From assembly GCF_003369565.1 (NCBI RefSeq), contig NZ_PIOD01000016.1:275062-339061 (forward strand): a stretch of 64,000 nucleotides of DNA, written 5' to 3'. Source of the stretch: Oceanobacillus chungangensis (lineage in GTDB: Bacteria > Bacillota > Bacilli > Bacillales > Amphibacillaceae). This document shows, piece by piece, positions 1-8,466 of the stretch (its first letter is position 1; each line of letters starts with the position of its first letter). Made by a program: the position numbers and the translations under genes. Under the pieces are notes generated by a model. That model was given only the letters and a program-made list of their open reading frames with translations. It ran no database searches and was not told the DNA's origin.

Positions 1-1167
1 TATATTGATTATTATCAAGAAATGGACGCTGCATCTGAAGAATTTTCGATTGAATGGGTCGATCTGGAAGATGGGATGCTCCTTCACTACACTTCTGGGT
101 CAACTGGTAAGCCAAAAGGAGTTTATCATGTGCATAACGCGATGATTCAACATTATGCAACAGCCCAGTGGGTACTCGACTTAAAAGAGGATGATGTTTA
201 CTGGTGTACGGCCGATCCAGGCTGGGTAACCGGAACAAGCTATGGAATTTTTGCTCCATGGTTGCTTGGGGTGACAAATGTAGTACGTGGTGGAAGATTT
301 ACGCCAGACGATTGGTATCAAACATTGGAGGAAAATAAAGTAACGGTCTGGTATACTGCGCCAACAGCACTTCGACGTTTAGTAAGCTGTGGGCAAGAAG
401 TACTGGATAAATATGATTTGTCACAGTTGCGTCATCTGCTTAGTGTTGGGGAGCCACTTAACCCTGAAGTTATTACGTGGGGAATGAAGGCATTGAATTT
501 ACGCATCCACGATACATGGTGGATGACGGAAACGGGAGCACAGCTTATTGTAAATCTTCCGTCCCTTGAAATTCACCCTGGATCAATGGGCAAACCAATT
601 CCTGGTATCGAGGCATCAATTGTTGATAATGAAGGGAATGAAATACCACCGAATCAAATGGGTAATTTGGCAATTAAAGCACCATGGCCAGCGATGATGC
701 GTAAGATCTGGAATAACCAGAGTAAGTATGAGAGCTATTTTATAAATGGCTGGTATGTTTCAGGTGATAGTGCATATAAAGATGAAGATGGTTATTTCTG
801 GTTCCAAGGCCGACTGGATGACGTCATTAATACTTCTGGGGAGCGTGTTGGTCCATTCGAGGTTGAAAGTAAGCTGTTAGAGCATCCTGCTGTTGCTGAG
901 GCAGGTGTAATTGGAAAGCCAGACCCAGTACGTGGGGAAATCATTAAGGCGTTCATTACGCTTAATGCCGGCTATGAGAATTCAGAGGAATTATTGGAAG
1001 ATATTCGTAAGTTTGTTAAAACAGGACTGAGTGCACATGCAGCACCACGTGAAATGGAAGTGAAGGATTCCATACCTAAAACGCGCAGTGGAAAAATCAT
1101 GCGTCGATTACTTAAATCATGGGAGCTCGGATTACCGACCGGAGATACTTCTACACTTGAGGAATAG
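1..1167 (+). CDS. acsA: Acetyl-CoA synthetase, 3' part (5' end outside window)
   Basis: AMP-forming acetate-CoA ligase, which activates acetate to acetyl-CoA through acetyl-AMP in the cytoplasm. The frame is open from base 1, so the start lies upstream; 388 codons are visible of a family length near 570. Visible motifs are the adenylate P-loop YTSGSTGKPKG, the motif WWMTETG, the hinge GRLDDVINTSGERVG, and the C-terminal PKTRSGKIMRR with the catalytic lysine that is acetylated in known family members. A rho-independent terminator follows directly. The gene is not at this place in B. subtilis. Other acyl-CoA ligases share these motifs, but the whole C-terminal domain reads as AcsA type. Confidence 0.93.
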   Translation, partial: YIDYYQEMDAASEEFSIEWVDLEDGMLLHYTSGSTGKPKGVYHVHNAMIQHYATAQWVLDLKEDDVYWCTADPGWVTGTSYGIFAPWLLGVTNVVRGGRFTPDDWYQTLEENKVTVWYTAPTALRRLVSCGQEVLDKYDLSQLRHLLSVGEPLNPEVITWGMKALNLRIHDTWWMTETGAQLIVNLPSLEIHPGSMGKPIPGIEASIVDNEGNEIPPNQMGNLAIKAPWPAMMRKIWNNQSKYESYFINGWYVSGDSAYKDEDGYFWFQGRLDDVINTSGERVGPFEVESKLLEHPAVAEAGVIGKPDPVRGEIIKAFITLNAGYENSEELLEDIRKFVKTGLSAHAAPREMEVKDSIPKTRSGKIMRRLLKSWELGLPTGDTSTLEE

Positions 1168-1177
1168 TATTAAGACA

Positions 1178-1216
1178 ATTGACTTTCGCCTAAACATGGC
1201 GAGAGTCAATGTTTTT
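1178..1216 (+). terminator. Terminator of acsA
   Basis: A 13-bp stem (1178-1190 against 1198-1210, one G-U pair) with a 7-nt loop is followed by GTTTTT. It sits 11 nt after the acsA stop. Confidence 0.9.
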
Positions 1217-1270
1217 CTATATTATAGGAAAGTACAAAAAATCTCCTGTTATAATTCTGATGACAGGAGA

Positions 1271-1440
1271 GGCCACGCCCAGCGACTAGCGAGACTTCCC
1301 TCACCTACGTACGATAAGTCAACATCGATTCGCTTGAAGGGGAAGTTCGGTTAAAAACGCGACGTCCTGTCGCAACACCGACCACCCCAAATCCTGTGGG
1401 ACGCAGTCCGTATGTCACTAAACGGGCGCTTACGCTTTTG
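1271..1440 (+). repeat. Intergenic repeat family A, copy 1, with RUCCU-loop hairpins
   Basis: GC-rich non-coding repeat running from GGCCACGCCCAGC to GGGCGCTTACGCTTTTG. It holds two adjacent hairpins: GCGAC-GTCCT-GTCGC at 1359-1373, and a CCCC/GGGG-type stem with loop AATCC/ATCCT at 1385-1400. An outer TCGGT/ACCGA pairing flanks the first hairpin. Related copies lie at 3232, 6441, 9994, 16391, 25745 and 34429. From memory, two hairpins with RUCCU loops describe the Rfam motif Bacillaceae-1, so this may be a member. It fills most of the gap between acsA and the next gene, and its end can be read as an artefactual N-terminal extension of that gene. Confidence 0.75.
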
Positions 1441-1482
1441 TTCTATATGATAAAAGTGAAAGATTTTCGAGGTGAATGTGAG

Positions 1483-1989
1483 ATGTTCCATCCAGAAGCA
1501 GATGACTCTGTTCCTCTATATCCAGACACAACCATAAAGATGCTCCCTGGTGATGTGCTTTATTCACATAAACTTGCATTTTCCTCTGTTATTGTCGGTC
1601 ACGTTGGAATGGTAGGGGAAGATTGCCGAATATATCATGTAAATCGATGGGGGAATAAAGGACATGCTGACCGTATGTCCGTATATCTTAGCAGACATAA
1701 AAAGGGAGAAAAGCTTACGATTTTAAGATTTTCCGATAAAAAAATTGCCAAGGAAGCAGCTTGTTGGGCAAAGGCTAATATCGGTAGTATTGAAGCCTAT
1801 AAATACACAAGAGATTTGGCAGATATAAAAATAAACTATTGCTCGAAATATATCTGGCAAGCCTATTACTTTGGAACAACTCTAAATGTAGATCTATTAG
1901 GGAATAATCTGGATGCTGAAAAGAAGCGGTACATCACGCCCTCTGGGATCTTTCGTCGTTTAGAAGTAGTGGGGAGCTTCCAAACATGA
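1483..1989 (+). CDS. Permuted papain-like amidase (YiiX/DUF830-like)
   Basis: 168-residue protein resembling the circularly permuted NlpC/P60-papain hydrolases (YiiX/YebB type). These cleave amide or ester bonds in cell-wall or lipid substrates; the substrate here cannot be told. The fold signature is visible: MLPGDVLYS near residue 20, the catalytic histidine in IVGHVGMVGE, and the catalytic cysteine in INYCSKYIWQAY late in the protein, the permuted His-then-Cys order. I chose ATG 1483 because GAGGTGA lies 7 nt upstream. The same frame opens upstream at 1396, but that part is encoded by the family A repeat. No signal peptide or membrane segment is seen. It converges on the DUF4870 gene over a shared terminator. 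Confidence 0.7.
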   Translation: MFHPEADDSVPLYPDTTIKMLPGDVLYSHKLAFSSVIVGHVGMVGEDCRIYHVNRWGNKGHADRMSVYLSRHKKGEKLTILRFSDKKIAKEAACWAKANIGSIEAYKYTRDLADIKINYCSKYIWQAYYFGTTLNVDLLGNNLDAEKKRYITPSGIFRRLEVVGSFQT

Positions 1990-2002
1990 GAATAAAAAGA
2001 AA

Positions 2003-2024
2003 AAAGCGCTGAACCCAGCACTTT
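2003..2024. terminator. Bidirectional terminator
   Basis: A 9-bp stem AAAGCGCTG/CAGCACTTT (one G-U) with a 4-nt loop lies between convergent genes, with an A-rich left flank that gives a U tract on the minus strand. It overlaps the stop codon of the minus-strand gene. Confidence 0.7.
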
Positions 2025-2346
2025 AACCGAAAAATCGCATAGATAGAGGAATTCGGTAATGTTCTCCATTATAAGATTTTATTGCTGCTAGTATCGTAAA
2101 GACGAAAGCCATAATTCCGAGAATCGGTAGTAAGATAATACCGATTAAAACGAGGACTAGTATCCAAGCGATAATTCCATAAATTGCGTAAGAGATTAAA
2201 AAGTTAAAGTAAGCCTTTCCGTGGAAATTAATAAATTCCGATTCATTTTTCTTTATTAACCAAATAATAAGTGGCACTAAAATTGCAGATGGAAAGCTAA
2301 GTAAATAAATGAGAAGCGTGAGTGTTCTTTCTTCACTTGATGGCAT
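2023..2346 (-). CDS. DUF4870 (Tic20-like) small membrane protein
   Basis: 107-residue integral membrane protein of the DUF4870 family, function unknown. It shows the family pattern: a charged N-terminus (MPSSEERTLTLLIYLLSF), a first membrane helix, the signature KNESEFINFHGKAYFNFLISY with the conserved histidine, and two further hydrophobic segments (about residues 52-88). It ends in a polar tail around IPLSMRFFG. It is transcribed against the papain-like gene and divergently from the small gene at 2424. Many Bacillaceae carry several copies of this family in unrelated contexts, so the location says little about function. Confidence 0.85.
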   Translation of the reverse strand: MPSSEERTLTLLIYLLSFPSAILVPLIIWLIKKNESEFINFHGKAYFNFLISYAIYGIIAWILVLVLIGIILLPILGIMAFVFTILAAIKSYNGEHYRIPLSMRFFG

Positions 2347-2423
2347 TTGCCAGATTCCTCCCTAATAATAAATACGATTGTTGAACTCATGTATATGTTA
2401 CCAAAGATATTTTAGGATTCAAA

Positions 2424-2639
2424 ATGATATTTAAGTATGAAAGCCTCTACCGGATGTACGAGCTTAAAGCAAAAGGAGACCTGTACATAGGTCTCCTTAC
2501 GAATATTTATGCTGTAATGTCAGTAGCTGGTCCAAATACTAAGGCATTACACGCATTTTTTCAAGTGCTTGAACAATATACGGTGAAGGATTTAATTAAC
2601 AATGAGCATGAATTGCGGGAGCTCATGGGGATAGAGTAA
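2424..2639 (+). CDS. Small hypothetical protein
   Basis: 71-residue reading frame, not recognised. The protein looks soluble and mostly helical (YESLYRMYELKAKGDLYIGLLTNI, then KALHAFFQVLEQYTVKDLI). Residue composition fits a real protein rather than a chance frame, and it fills the space between two real genes. The ribosome site is weak (TAGGA 6 nt before ATG 2424), and ATG 2454 is an alternative start. A perfect 9-bp inverted repeat (2473-2481 against 2490-2498) lies inside the frame and could instead be a regulatory hairpin. Identity as a gene is probable but unproven. Confidence 0.5.
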   Translation: MIFKYESLYRMYELKAKGDLYIGLLTNIYAVMSVAGPNTKALHAFFQVLEQYTVKDLINNEHELRELMGIE

Positions 2640-2711
2640 ATATGTTTTATTTTTACCTAGTAGGGAAGAGGTATTAATGTATCTACTATCTACTAAAGGA
2701 GAGATTCTTAT

Positions 2712-3227
2712 ATGGGTAAAAAGATAGCAACGGTAATCACAGATATGTTCGAGGATATCGAATTTACAAATCCAGCAAAGGCATTTAAGGATGCAGGACA
2801 TGAAATTATCACAATTGCGGATGAAAAGGGGAAACAAGTGGTAGGAAAGAATAAAGAAGCTACCGTTACAATAGATAAAGGTATTGATGATGTAGATCCG
2901 AATGATTATGATGCATTGTTTATCCCAGGTGGTTTTTCACCGGATCAGTTGCGTGCAGATGATCGATATGTCGCATTTGCAAAACACTTTATGGATGAGA
3001 AAAAACCTGTTTTCGCAATCTGTCATGGTCCGCAACTGTTAATTACTGCAAAAACATTAGAAGGCCGCGATGCAACAGGGTATAAGTCAATCCAAGTTGA
3101 TATGGAATATGCCGGAGCGAAAGTGGCGGATGAGGAAGTTGTAGTTTGTCAGAATCAGCTCGTTACAAGTCGCCAGCCAGATGATATCCCGGCATTTAAC
3201 CGAGAGTCGCTAAATCTGTTGAAATAG
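2712..3227 (+). CDS. yfkM: DJ-1/PfpI family protein, YfkM-like general stress protein
   Basis: 171-residue cytoplasmic protein of the DJ-1/ThiJ/PfpI superfamily, closest in pattern to B. subtilis YfkM (general stress protein 18). Family members act as glyoxalase/deglycase-like or chaperone-like proteins; the exact activity is debated. The nucleophile elbow is FAICHGPQ with Cys104-His105, the partner acidic residue is in FEDIEF (Glu17), and the oxyanion loop is in IPGGFSPD. The start has a strong GGAGA upstream. It is monocistronic and followed by a family A repeat and a terminator shared with yaaH. Confidence 0.88.
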   Translation: MGKKIATVITDMFEDIEFTNPAKAFKDAGHEIITIADEKGKQVVGKNKEATVTIDKGIDDVDPNDYDALFIPGGFSPDQLRADDRYVAFAKHFMDEKKPVFAICHGPQLLITAKTLEGRDATGYKSIQVDMEYAGAKVADEEVVVCQNQLVTSRQPDDIPAFNRESLNLLK

Positions 3228-3231
3228 AGAA

Positions 3232-3376
3232 CAAAAGCGGAAGCGCCCGTTTAGCGAAGTACGGACTGGACTGAGCCGTAGGAGATAAAGGAAACACGAC
3301 GATCAAAGGGAGTCGATGTTGACTTATCGTACGAAGGTGAGGGAAGTCTCGCTAGGCGCTGGAGCTGGACGTGGCT
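3232..3376 (-). repeat. Intergenic repeat family A, copy 2 (short form)
   Basis: Read on the minus strand it starts with GCTCCAGCGCCTAGCGAGAC and ends with GGGCGCTTCCGCTTTTG. The central module with RUCCU hairpins is missing, so this is an internally deleted copy of family A. Confidence 0.75.
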
Positions 3377-3426
3377 GTTTCGATAATTATATTATTCACA
3401 GCATTCAAATATTTTATCGAGCAATA

Positions 3427-3467
3427 AAAAAAGTGCGCTAAGACAATGAGTCTTAGCGCACTTTTTT
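3427..3467. terminator. Bidirectional terminator between yfkM and yaaH
   Basis: A perfect 14-bp stem (3431-3444 against 3450-3463) with a 5-nt loop, flanked by A and T runs, serves both converging transcripts. Confidence 0.95.
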
Positions 3468-3468
3468 C

Positions 3469-4755
3469 TTAAAGCTTTGTAATCTCAAATTGATCATTCA
3501 ATAGTAACCAATTTTGGGGAAACGCCAATCCGAGTTTCCAATAAGCAATTCCGCGTAAATTTAATTCACGAATCAGATCAAACTTCGCTTGGATTGAGCG
3601 AGCATCCTCAAACCAAACCTCATGCTGAACGCCTTCATTAGTTGTGTAGCGAAAAAATGGTGCCTGTGCTGTTGTATTGTACTCTATTGCAACATTGTTC
3701 TCTCGCGCAATGGCGATTGCTTGTTGCGGACTGACGGCACGCGCGGCCTTGCCCCCCTCAACAAAAGGAAGGGTCCAGTCGTACCCGTATAAATTTTGCC
3801 CTAATAAAATTTTCTCTGCGGGCATTTCTGTCAGTGCATATTCGACAACTCTTCTCACCTGATCTAACGGAGACACTGCCATTGGCGGTCCATAGCTATA
3901 GCCCCATTCATAGGTCATTAGGACCACGAAATCGGCTATTTCGCCAATTGCCTCATAATCATGTGCTTCATATAGTGTGCCGGACTGTGTGGCGCTCGTT
4001 TTCGGTGCCAGGGCAACAGACATTAGTAACCCAGCCTGTGAGAATCGCTCTTTCGCTTTCCGTAAAAATGTAATATAAGCGTCACCATCTGCAGGGGGAA
4101 TGAACTCAAAATCAAAGTGTATATCGGTAAATCCCTCTCTTGACGCTGTATTGACAATATTATCAAGTAGTTTGTTTTGCACTGCTTGAACGGTTAAGAT
4201 GATATGGACTAAATCGGAATTAAAGGATCCGCCCTCCAAGTTTGTAACAACAAGCATTAATGCCGTATTATTTCTATCAGCAATTGTCTTTAAGTTTCCT
4301 AATGGCGGTGCATTTAAACTGCCGTCTCGATTGACGCTATAGCTAAAGTGTGCAAGATAGGTTAAATATGGGGTTGTTTTTGCAGCGGCATTTTCAAGTG
4401 TCGCTGAGACAGTATCGCCAGTTGGTTCAATATAGGCATTGGATGTAATCGATCGTTTAGGCAAGGCTGGAATATATATTCGGAATCCGACTGATAGCGG
4501 ATTGTTTATCCCGATATTGTTGACCCGGGCTAGTTCTTGAACGGTCATTCCGAATCTGCTTGCGATGGAGTACAGCGTATCGCCAGGCTGAACAAAATAA
4601 TATTGTCCAACAATCGGAATAACTAATGCTTGCCCAACGACGAGCTCACTCGGGGTATCTAGTTCATTGGCATTGATGATACTAGTGACAGGTGTATTAT
4701 ATGTATTGGCAATTTCAAATAAGGTATCCCCCTGTGCTACTACATGAATTTGCAA
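3469..4755 (-). CDS. yaaH: Spore cortex peptidoglycan N-acetylglucosaminidase, LysM + GH18
   Basis: 428-residue protein of the YaaH/SleL group. In related species it is a spore-coat-associated glycosidase acting on cortex fragments during germination. Two LysM domains come first (about residues 2-48 and 52-96; VVAQGDTLFEIA, FVQPGDTLYSIA), then a GH18 chitinase-like barrel. The catalytic strand reads DIHFDFEFIP, with the glutamate as expected proton donor. There is no signal peptide, as is usual for coat proteins made in the mother cell. A strong GGGGGGAG site precedes ATG 4755. It is followed by yaaI on the same strand side and faces tadA, as in B. subtilis. A possible sigma-E promoter lies at 4791-4819. 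Confidence 0.93.
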   Translation of the reverse strand: MQIHVVAQGDTLFEIANTYNTPVTSIINANELDTPSELVVGQALVIPIVGQYYFVQPGDTLYSIASRFGMTVQELARVNNIGINNPLSVGFRIYIPALPKRSITSNAYIEPTGDTVSATLENAAAKTTPYLTYLAHFSYSVNRDGSLNAPPLGNLKTIADRNNTALMLVVTNLEGGSFNSDLVHIILTVQAVQNKLLDNIVNTASREGFTDIHFDFEFIPPADGDAYITFLRKAKERFSQAGLLMSVALAPKTSATQSGTLYEAHDYEAIGEIADFVVLMTYEWGYSYGPPMAVSPLDQVRRVVEYALTEMPAEKILLGQNLYGYDWTLPFVEGGKAARAVSPQQAIAIARENNVAIEYNTTAQAPFFRYTTNEGVQHEVWFEDARSIQAKFDLIRELNLRGIAYWKLGLAFPQNWLLLNDQFEITKL

Positions 4756-4790
4756 GATTCTCCCCCCTTTATAAAGGATGCTTTACTATC

Positions 4791-4819
4791 AACTTATGAT
4801 ACAAGGGGATAAGATATGC
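4791..4819 (-). promoter_or_regulatory. Possible sigma-E promoter of yaaH
   Basis: On the minus strand GCATATC, 14 nt, then CATAAGTT resembles the mother-cell sigma-E pattern. B. subtilis yaaH is sigma-E dependent. The -10 match is partial. Confidence 0.4.
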
Positions 4820-4822
4820 CAG

Positions 4823-5356
4823 TTAAAATGGGCTAATATTTGCCTTCATCACGGATTGCATTAAATGTAGTGCGTAACGATTATTATCCTTGTCTTCTGA
4901 TGCCATGCAATTTTCAGGAATAGACATGGTCAATTTATACATGTAGGCATCTTTTGCAGTAAATAAAACGCAAATGTCACCTGCAATTCCGGCGATGATT
5001 AAATGGGTCTTTCCCAATTCCGAAAGTAAGGATTGTAGTGGTGTTTGGAAAAATGCAGAATGCTGTGGTTTAATAAGTAAATAATCATCATGTTTAGGTG
5101 TTAGTGCATCAATTATTTCCTGGCTTCGGTCATTTTTACAATGCTCGATGATTTTATGAAAGTCTGCTTGCCATATTCCGTAATGATCATTAACATAAAT
5201 GAGTGGAAGATTATTTTCCCTTGCAAATTCTTTCAATTTGATGAGATTTGGTAAAATTTCTTTGGTGTTCTGTAATAAATTATCGCCACCATCAAAATCA
5301 AAATCATTGATAAAATCGATAAATAAGACAGCAGTATTTTCAAGTGAAGTATTCAT
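4823..5356 (-). CDS. yaaI: Isochorismatase-family cysteine hydrolase YaaI
   Basis: 177-residue member of the isochorismatase/nicotinamidase-like hydrolase superfamily. The physiological substrate is unknown. The expected triad is visible: Asp14 in LFIDFINDF, Lys96 in LLIKPQHSAF, and Cys129 in GIAGDICVLFTA. AAGGAGA lies upstream of ATG 5356. It sits between yaaH and tadA, the same place and orientation as B. subtilis yaaI, which supports orthology. Confidence 0.88.
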   Translation of the reverse strand: MNTSLENTAVLFIDFINDFDFDGGDNLLQNTKEILPNLIKLKEFARENNLPLIYVNDHYGIWQADFHKIIEHCKNDRSQEIIDALTPKHDDYLLIKPQHSAFFQTPLQSLLSELGKTHLIIAGIAGDICVLFTAKDAYMYKLTMSIPENCMASEDKDNNRYALHLMQSVMKANISPF

Positions 5357-5530
5357 ATATATTTCTCCTTAAATAAAATTAATCATTAGGCTTAGGTAAT
5401 AATTGTATGTTGTAATATTTGAGCGATGTTATTTCCAGTGATTCGCCCGTGAGCAATTGACAACCTAAGTTAATCCTCGGTTTATTTAAAAGACAGTCTA
5501 TATAACTATTTCCTATTAAAACTATAATGA

Positions 5531-6004
<474 letters not shown>

Positions 6005-6024
6005 TCGAAATCCTGTTATTTCCA

Positions 6025-6053
6025 TTGCATTTTTATTTTATAATCGATATAAT
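6025..6053 (+). promoter_or_regulatory. Sigma-A promoter of the SRP RNA
   Basis: TTGCAT, 17 nt, TATAAT. Start of transcription is expected near 6060, which coincides with the RNA 5' end. Confidence 0.88.
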
Positions 6054-6059
6054 GGTAAC

Positions 6060-6331
6060 TACCGTGCTAAGCGGGGAGGTAGCGGTGCCCTGTACTCGCA
6101 ATCCGCTATAGCGAGGCTGAATTCCCATCTTAGGTGGGGCGATTTTATGGTCTGCCTTAAGGGATTGGTGTTGACGTTTAGGTCCTGCGCAATAGAGACC
6201 CATGAATCCTGTCAGGTCCGGAAGGAAGCAGCAGTAAGTGGATATCTCTGTGTGCCGCGGGATAGCCTAGGCCGAGCCATGAACTTAAGTAACGCATAGG
6301 GTCGTCACATCGACGATGGGTGCACGGCATA
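6060..6331 (+). ncRNA. scr: Signal recognition particle RNA (scRNA, long Bacillus type)
   Basis: RNA of about 270 nt that forms the SRP with Ffh and directs membrane-protein synthesis. The 5' end (CCGTGCTAAGCGGGGAGGTA) and 3' end (GGTGCACGG) pair. The universally conserved Ffh-binding helix with its GGAA loop (GTCAGGTCCGGAAGGAAGCA) is at about 6209-6230. The length includes an Alu-like domain, typical of Bacillus scRNA and unlike the short 4.5S RNA. It lies between tadA and dnaX as in B. subtilis. Confidence 0.96.
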
Positions 6332-6342
6332 CATAGTCTTTT

Positions 6343-6381
6343 AACCTCTTTGTCATTCATATTGGCAAAGGGGTTTTATTA
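6343..6381 (+). terminator. Terminator of the SRP RNA
   Basis: A 12-bp stem with two G-U pairs (6343-6354 against 6364-6375), a 9-nt loop and a T-rich tail. Confidence 0.85.
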
Positions 6382-6440
6382 TATTTACAGAATAGGAAAG
6401 TATAAAATTTTTTTATTATTTGAATACCCGTGACAATAGA

Positions 6441-6683
6441 GGCCACGTCCAGCGAAAGTGCCCGTGCTCCTAGCGACACTTCCCTCACCTCATGACACGA
6501 TAAAGAAGCCTTGCCGATTGGTTACACATGAGGCTTAGTCGCACTTATACCCTTGGGCTGAAAGTTAACATCGATTCGAATAGGAAGTTCAGTTAAAAAC
6601 GCGACGTCCTGTCGCAACACTGAACCACCCCACGTCCTGTGGGGCGCAGTCCGTACGTCGCTAAATGGGCACTTTCGCTTTTG
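6441..6683 (+). repeat. Intergenic repeat family A, copy 3, full length with two RUCCU hairpins
   Basis: Full-length copy. It contains a middle module (CTTGCCGATTGGTTAC ... CGCACTTATACCC) shared with copies at 9994, 25745 and 34429. A compound hairpin follows, with GTTCAGT (6587-6593) pairing ACTGAAC (6619-6625) around GCGAC-GTCCT-GTCGC (6601-6615). A second hairpin CCCCAC-GTCCT-GTGGGG spans 6628-6644. The ends show imperfect terminal inversion (GCCCGTGCTCCTAGCGA against GCCCATTTAGCGA). It fills the scr-dnaX gap. Confidence 0.8.
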
Positions 6684-6777
6684 ATCCAAAAAAATAAATT
6701 GTTTTCTTCTAGGCAGTTCACATTCACAGTAAAAATCGGGTATAATTAGAAGTAGATCATAGAGGAGAATCTGTAAA

Positions 6778-8466
6778 ATGAGCTATCAAGCTTTATACCG
6801 CGTATATCGTCCTAGAAAGTTCCAGGATGTTGCAGGACAATCACATATTACACGAACATTGCAAAATGCAATTGTGCAGGAGAAGTTCTCGCATGCTTAT
6901 ATTTTCTCTGGTCCAAGAGGGACAGGGAAAACGAGTGCTGCGAAGATTTTTGCGAAGGCGATTAACTGTGAGCATGCACCGGTAAAAGAGCCATGTAATG
7001 AATGTGATGCATGTCGGGGCATCCAAGATGGTTCTATTTCGGATGTCATTGAAATCGATGCTGCATCTAATACGAGTGTGGATGACATTCGTGAAATTCG
7101 CGAAAATGTAAAATATGCCTCAAGTGTTGTTCCTTATAAAGTATATATTATTGATGAGGTACACATGATTTCGAACAATGCGTTTAATGCGTTGCTGAAA
7201 ACATTAGAGGAACCACCGAAGCATGTCGTATTTATATTGGCAACAACCGAACCACATAAAATTCCACTGACGATTCTATCCAGATGTCAGCGTTTTGATT
7301 TTAAACCGATCTCGAATCAAGCGATTGTTGATCGTATGCAAACCGTTATTGATGCGGAAGAGGTTTCCGTAACACCTGAAGCCCTAGAAACGATTGCAAT
7401 AGCAGCTGAGGGTGGAATGCGTGATGCATTAAGTATTCTTGATCAGGCAATATCATATAGTGATGATACCGTTGAATTGGATGATGTATTAGCAGTAACA
7501 GGTGGCGTTTCTCAAGGTGTTTTAACGGATATTGTTAAAGCAATGTACGAGAAAGATGTACAGCATGCCATTGAGCTATTGGATAATATTATTCAAGGTG
7601 GTAAAGATCCGGGACGTTTTGTATATGATCTGATATACTTTATGCGTGATTTATTATTATTTAAAAGTGCAGCGTCATTAGAAAGCTTGCTTGAAAGAGC
7701 AAGAGCAGATGAGCATTTTCAAGCGCTAGCAGGAAATGTGTCTATTGGCTGGATTCAAGACGCAATTATGCAATTAAACCAGTGCCAACAAGAAATTAAA
7801 TGGACGAATAGTCCTAAGGTTTTTATTGAAATTACAATACTAACCATTACGAATCGCTATCATGAACAGGATCAAACCGATTCCATCGTTCAATCTGATG
7901 TGGTAATGAAGCTAACGCAGAAATTAACTCAGCTTGAAAAGGAACTTACTCAATTAAAAGAAAATCCAGTTGTTCCCGCACAGCCAGTGGAAACAAGAGA
8001 AAAGAGAAGAGCACCAGCAAGGTCCTCGAAAAATGGCTATAAGATTCCGTTTGAAAGAATCCGTGAAGTATTAAAAGCTGCGGAAAAACCAGCACTGAAA
8101 AATGTTCAGTCTAACTGGGCAAGCTTTTTAAGTAAGTTAAAAACGATGAATGCACCTGCACATGCAACAATACAGGATAGTAAACCTGCGGCTGCCTCAT
8201 CAAGTGCACTTGTCGTTTCTTTTAAATATGAAATCCATTGTTCGCTTTTCCTAGAGCATCGGGAAACCGTCGATTCTGTATTAGCAAGTGTAATGGATAA
8301 GCAATTAACAATCATTCCAATTCCAGAAAGAGAATGGACGGAATTGCGCAGTGAATATATTAATAGTCATGAGAAGCCAGCAGAACAACAAGAAAATGAA
8401 GCCAATCCCGTTGTAGACGAAGCAAGAAAGCTATTCGGTGATGACTTACTGGAAATTCATGAATGA
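6778..8466 (+). CDS. dnaX: DNA polymerase III gamma/tau subunit
   Basis: Clamp-loader ATPase that loads the beta clamp and, through its C-terminal tail, couples polymerase and helicase. The product is 562 residues, the B. subtilis length. Walker A is GPRGTGKT at 45-52, the zinc cysteines are 64, 73, 76 and 79, Walker B is IIDEVH near 125-129, and the sensor is ILSRCQRF. A charged coiled stretch near residues 375-400 leads into the tau-specific tail. AGAGGAGA lies upstream of ATG 6778. I saw no programmed-frameshift signal. The stop codon overlaps a repeat fragment. yaaK and recR follow. Confidence 0.97.
   Translation: MSYQALYRVYRPRKFQDVAGQSHITRTLQNAIVQEKFSHAYIFSGPRGTGKTSAAKIFAKAINCEHAPVKEPCNECDACRGIQDGSISDVIEIDAASNTSVDDIREIRENVKYASSVVPYKVYIIDEVHMISNNAFNALLKTLEEPPKHVVFILATTEPHKIPLTILSRCQRFDFKPISNQAIVDRMQTVIDAEEVSVTPEALETIAIAAEGGMRDALSILDQAISYSDDTVELDDVLAVTGGVSQGVLTDIVKAMYEKDVQHAIELLDNIIQGGKDPGRFVYDLIYFMRDLLLFKSAASLESLLERARADEHFQALAGNVSIGWIQDAIMQLNQCQQEIKWTNSPKVFIEITILTITNRYHEQDQTDSIVQSDVVMKLTQKLTQLEKELTQLKENPVVPAQPVETREKRRAPARSSKNGYKIPFERIREVLKAAEKPALKNVQSNWASFLSKLKTMNAPAHATIQDSKPAAASSSALVVSFKYEIHCSLFLEHRETVDSVLASVMDKQLTIIPIPEREWTELRSEYINSHEKPAEQQENEANPVVDEARKLFGDDLLEIHE

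Noticed and set aside
1088..1354. 88-codon frame over the acsA end and repeat
   Set aside because: Overlaps acsA, its terminator and the family A repeat; no ribosome site.
1271..1440. CRISPR array or insertion sequence
   Set aside because: The repeats are dispersed over the window, not regularly spaced with unique spacers, and contain no transposase frame.
6178..6360. 60-codon minus-strand frame
   Set aside because: Lies across the SRP RNA gene, which is certain.
6778..8466. Programmed frameshift in dnaX producing a gamma subunit
   Set aside because: No A-rich slippery heptamer with a downstream hairpin was found at the expected place.
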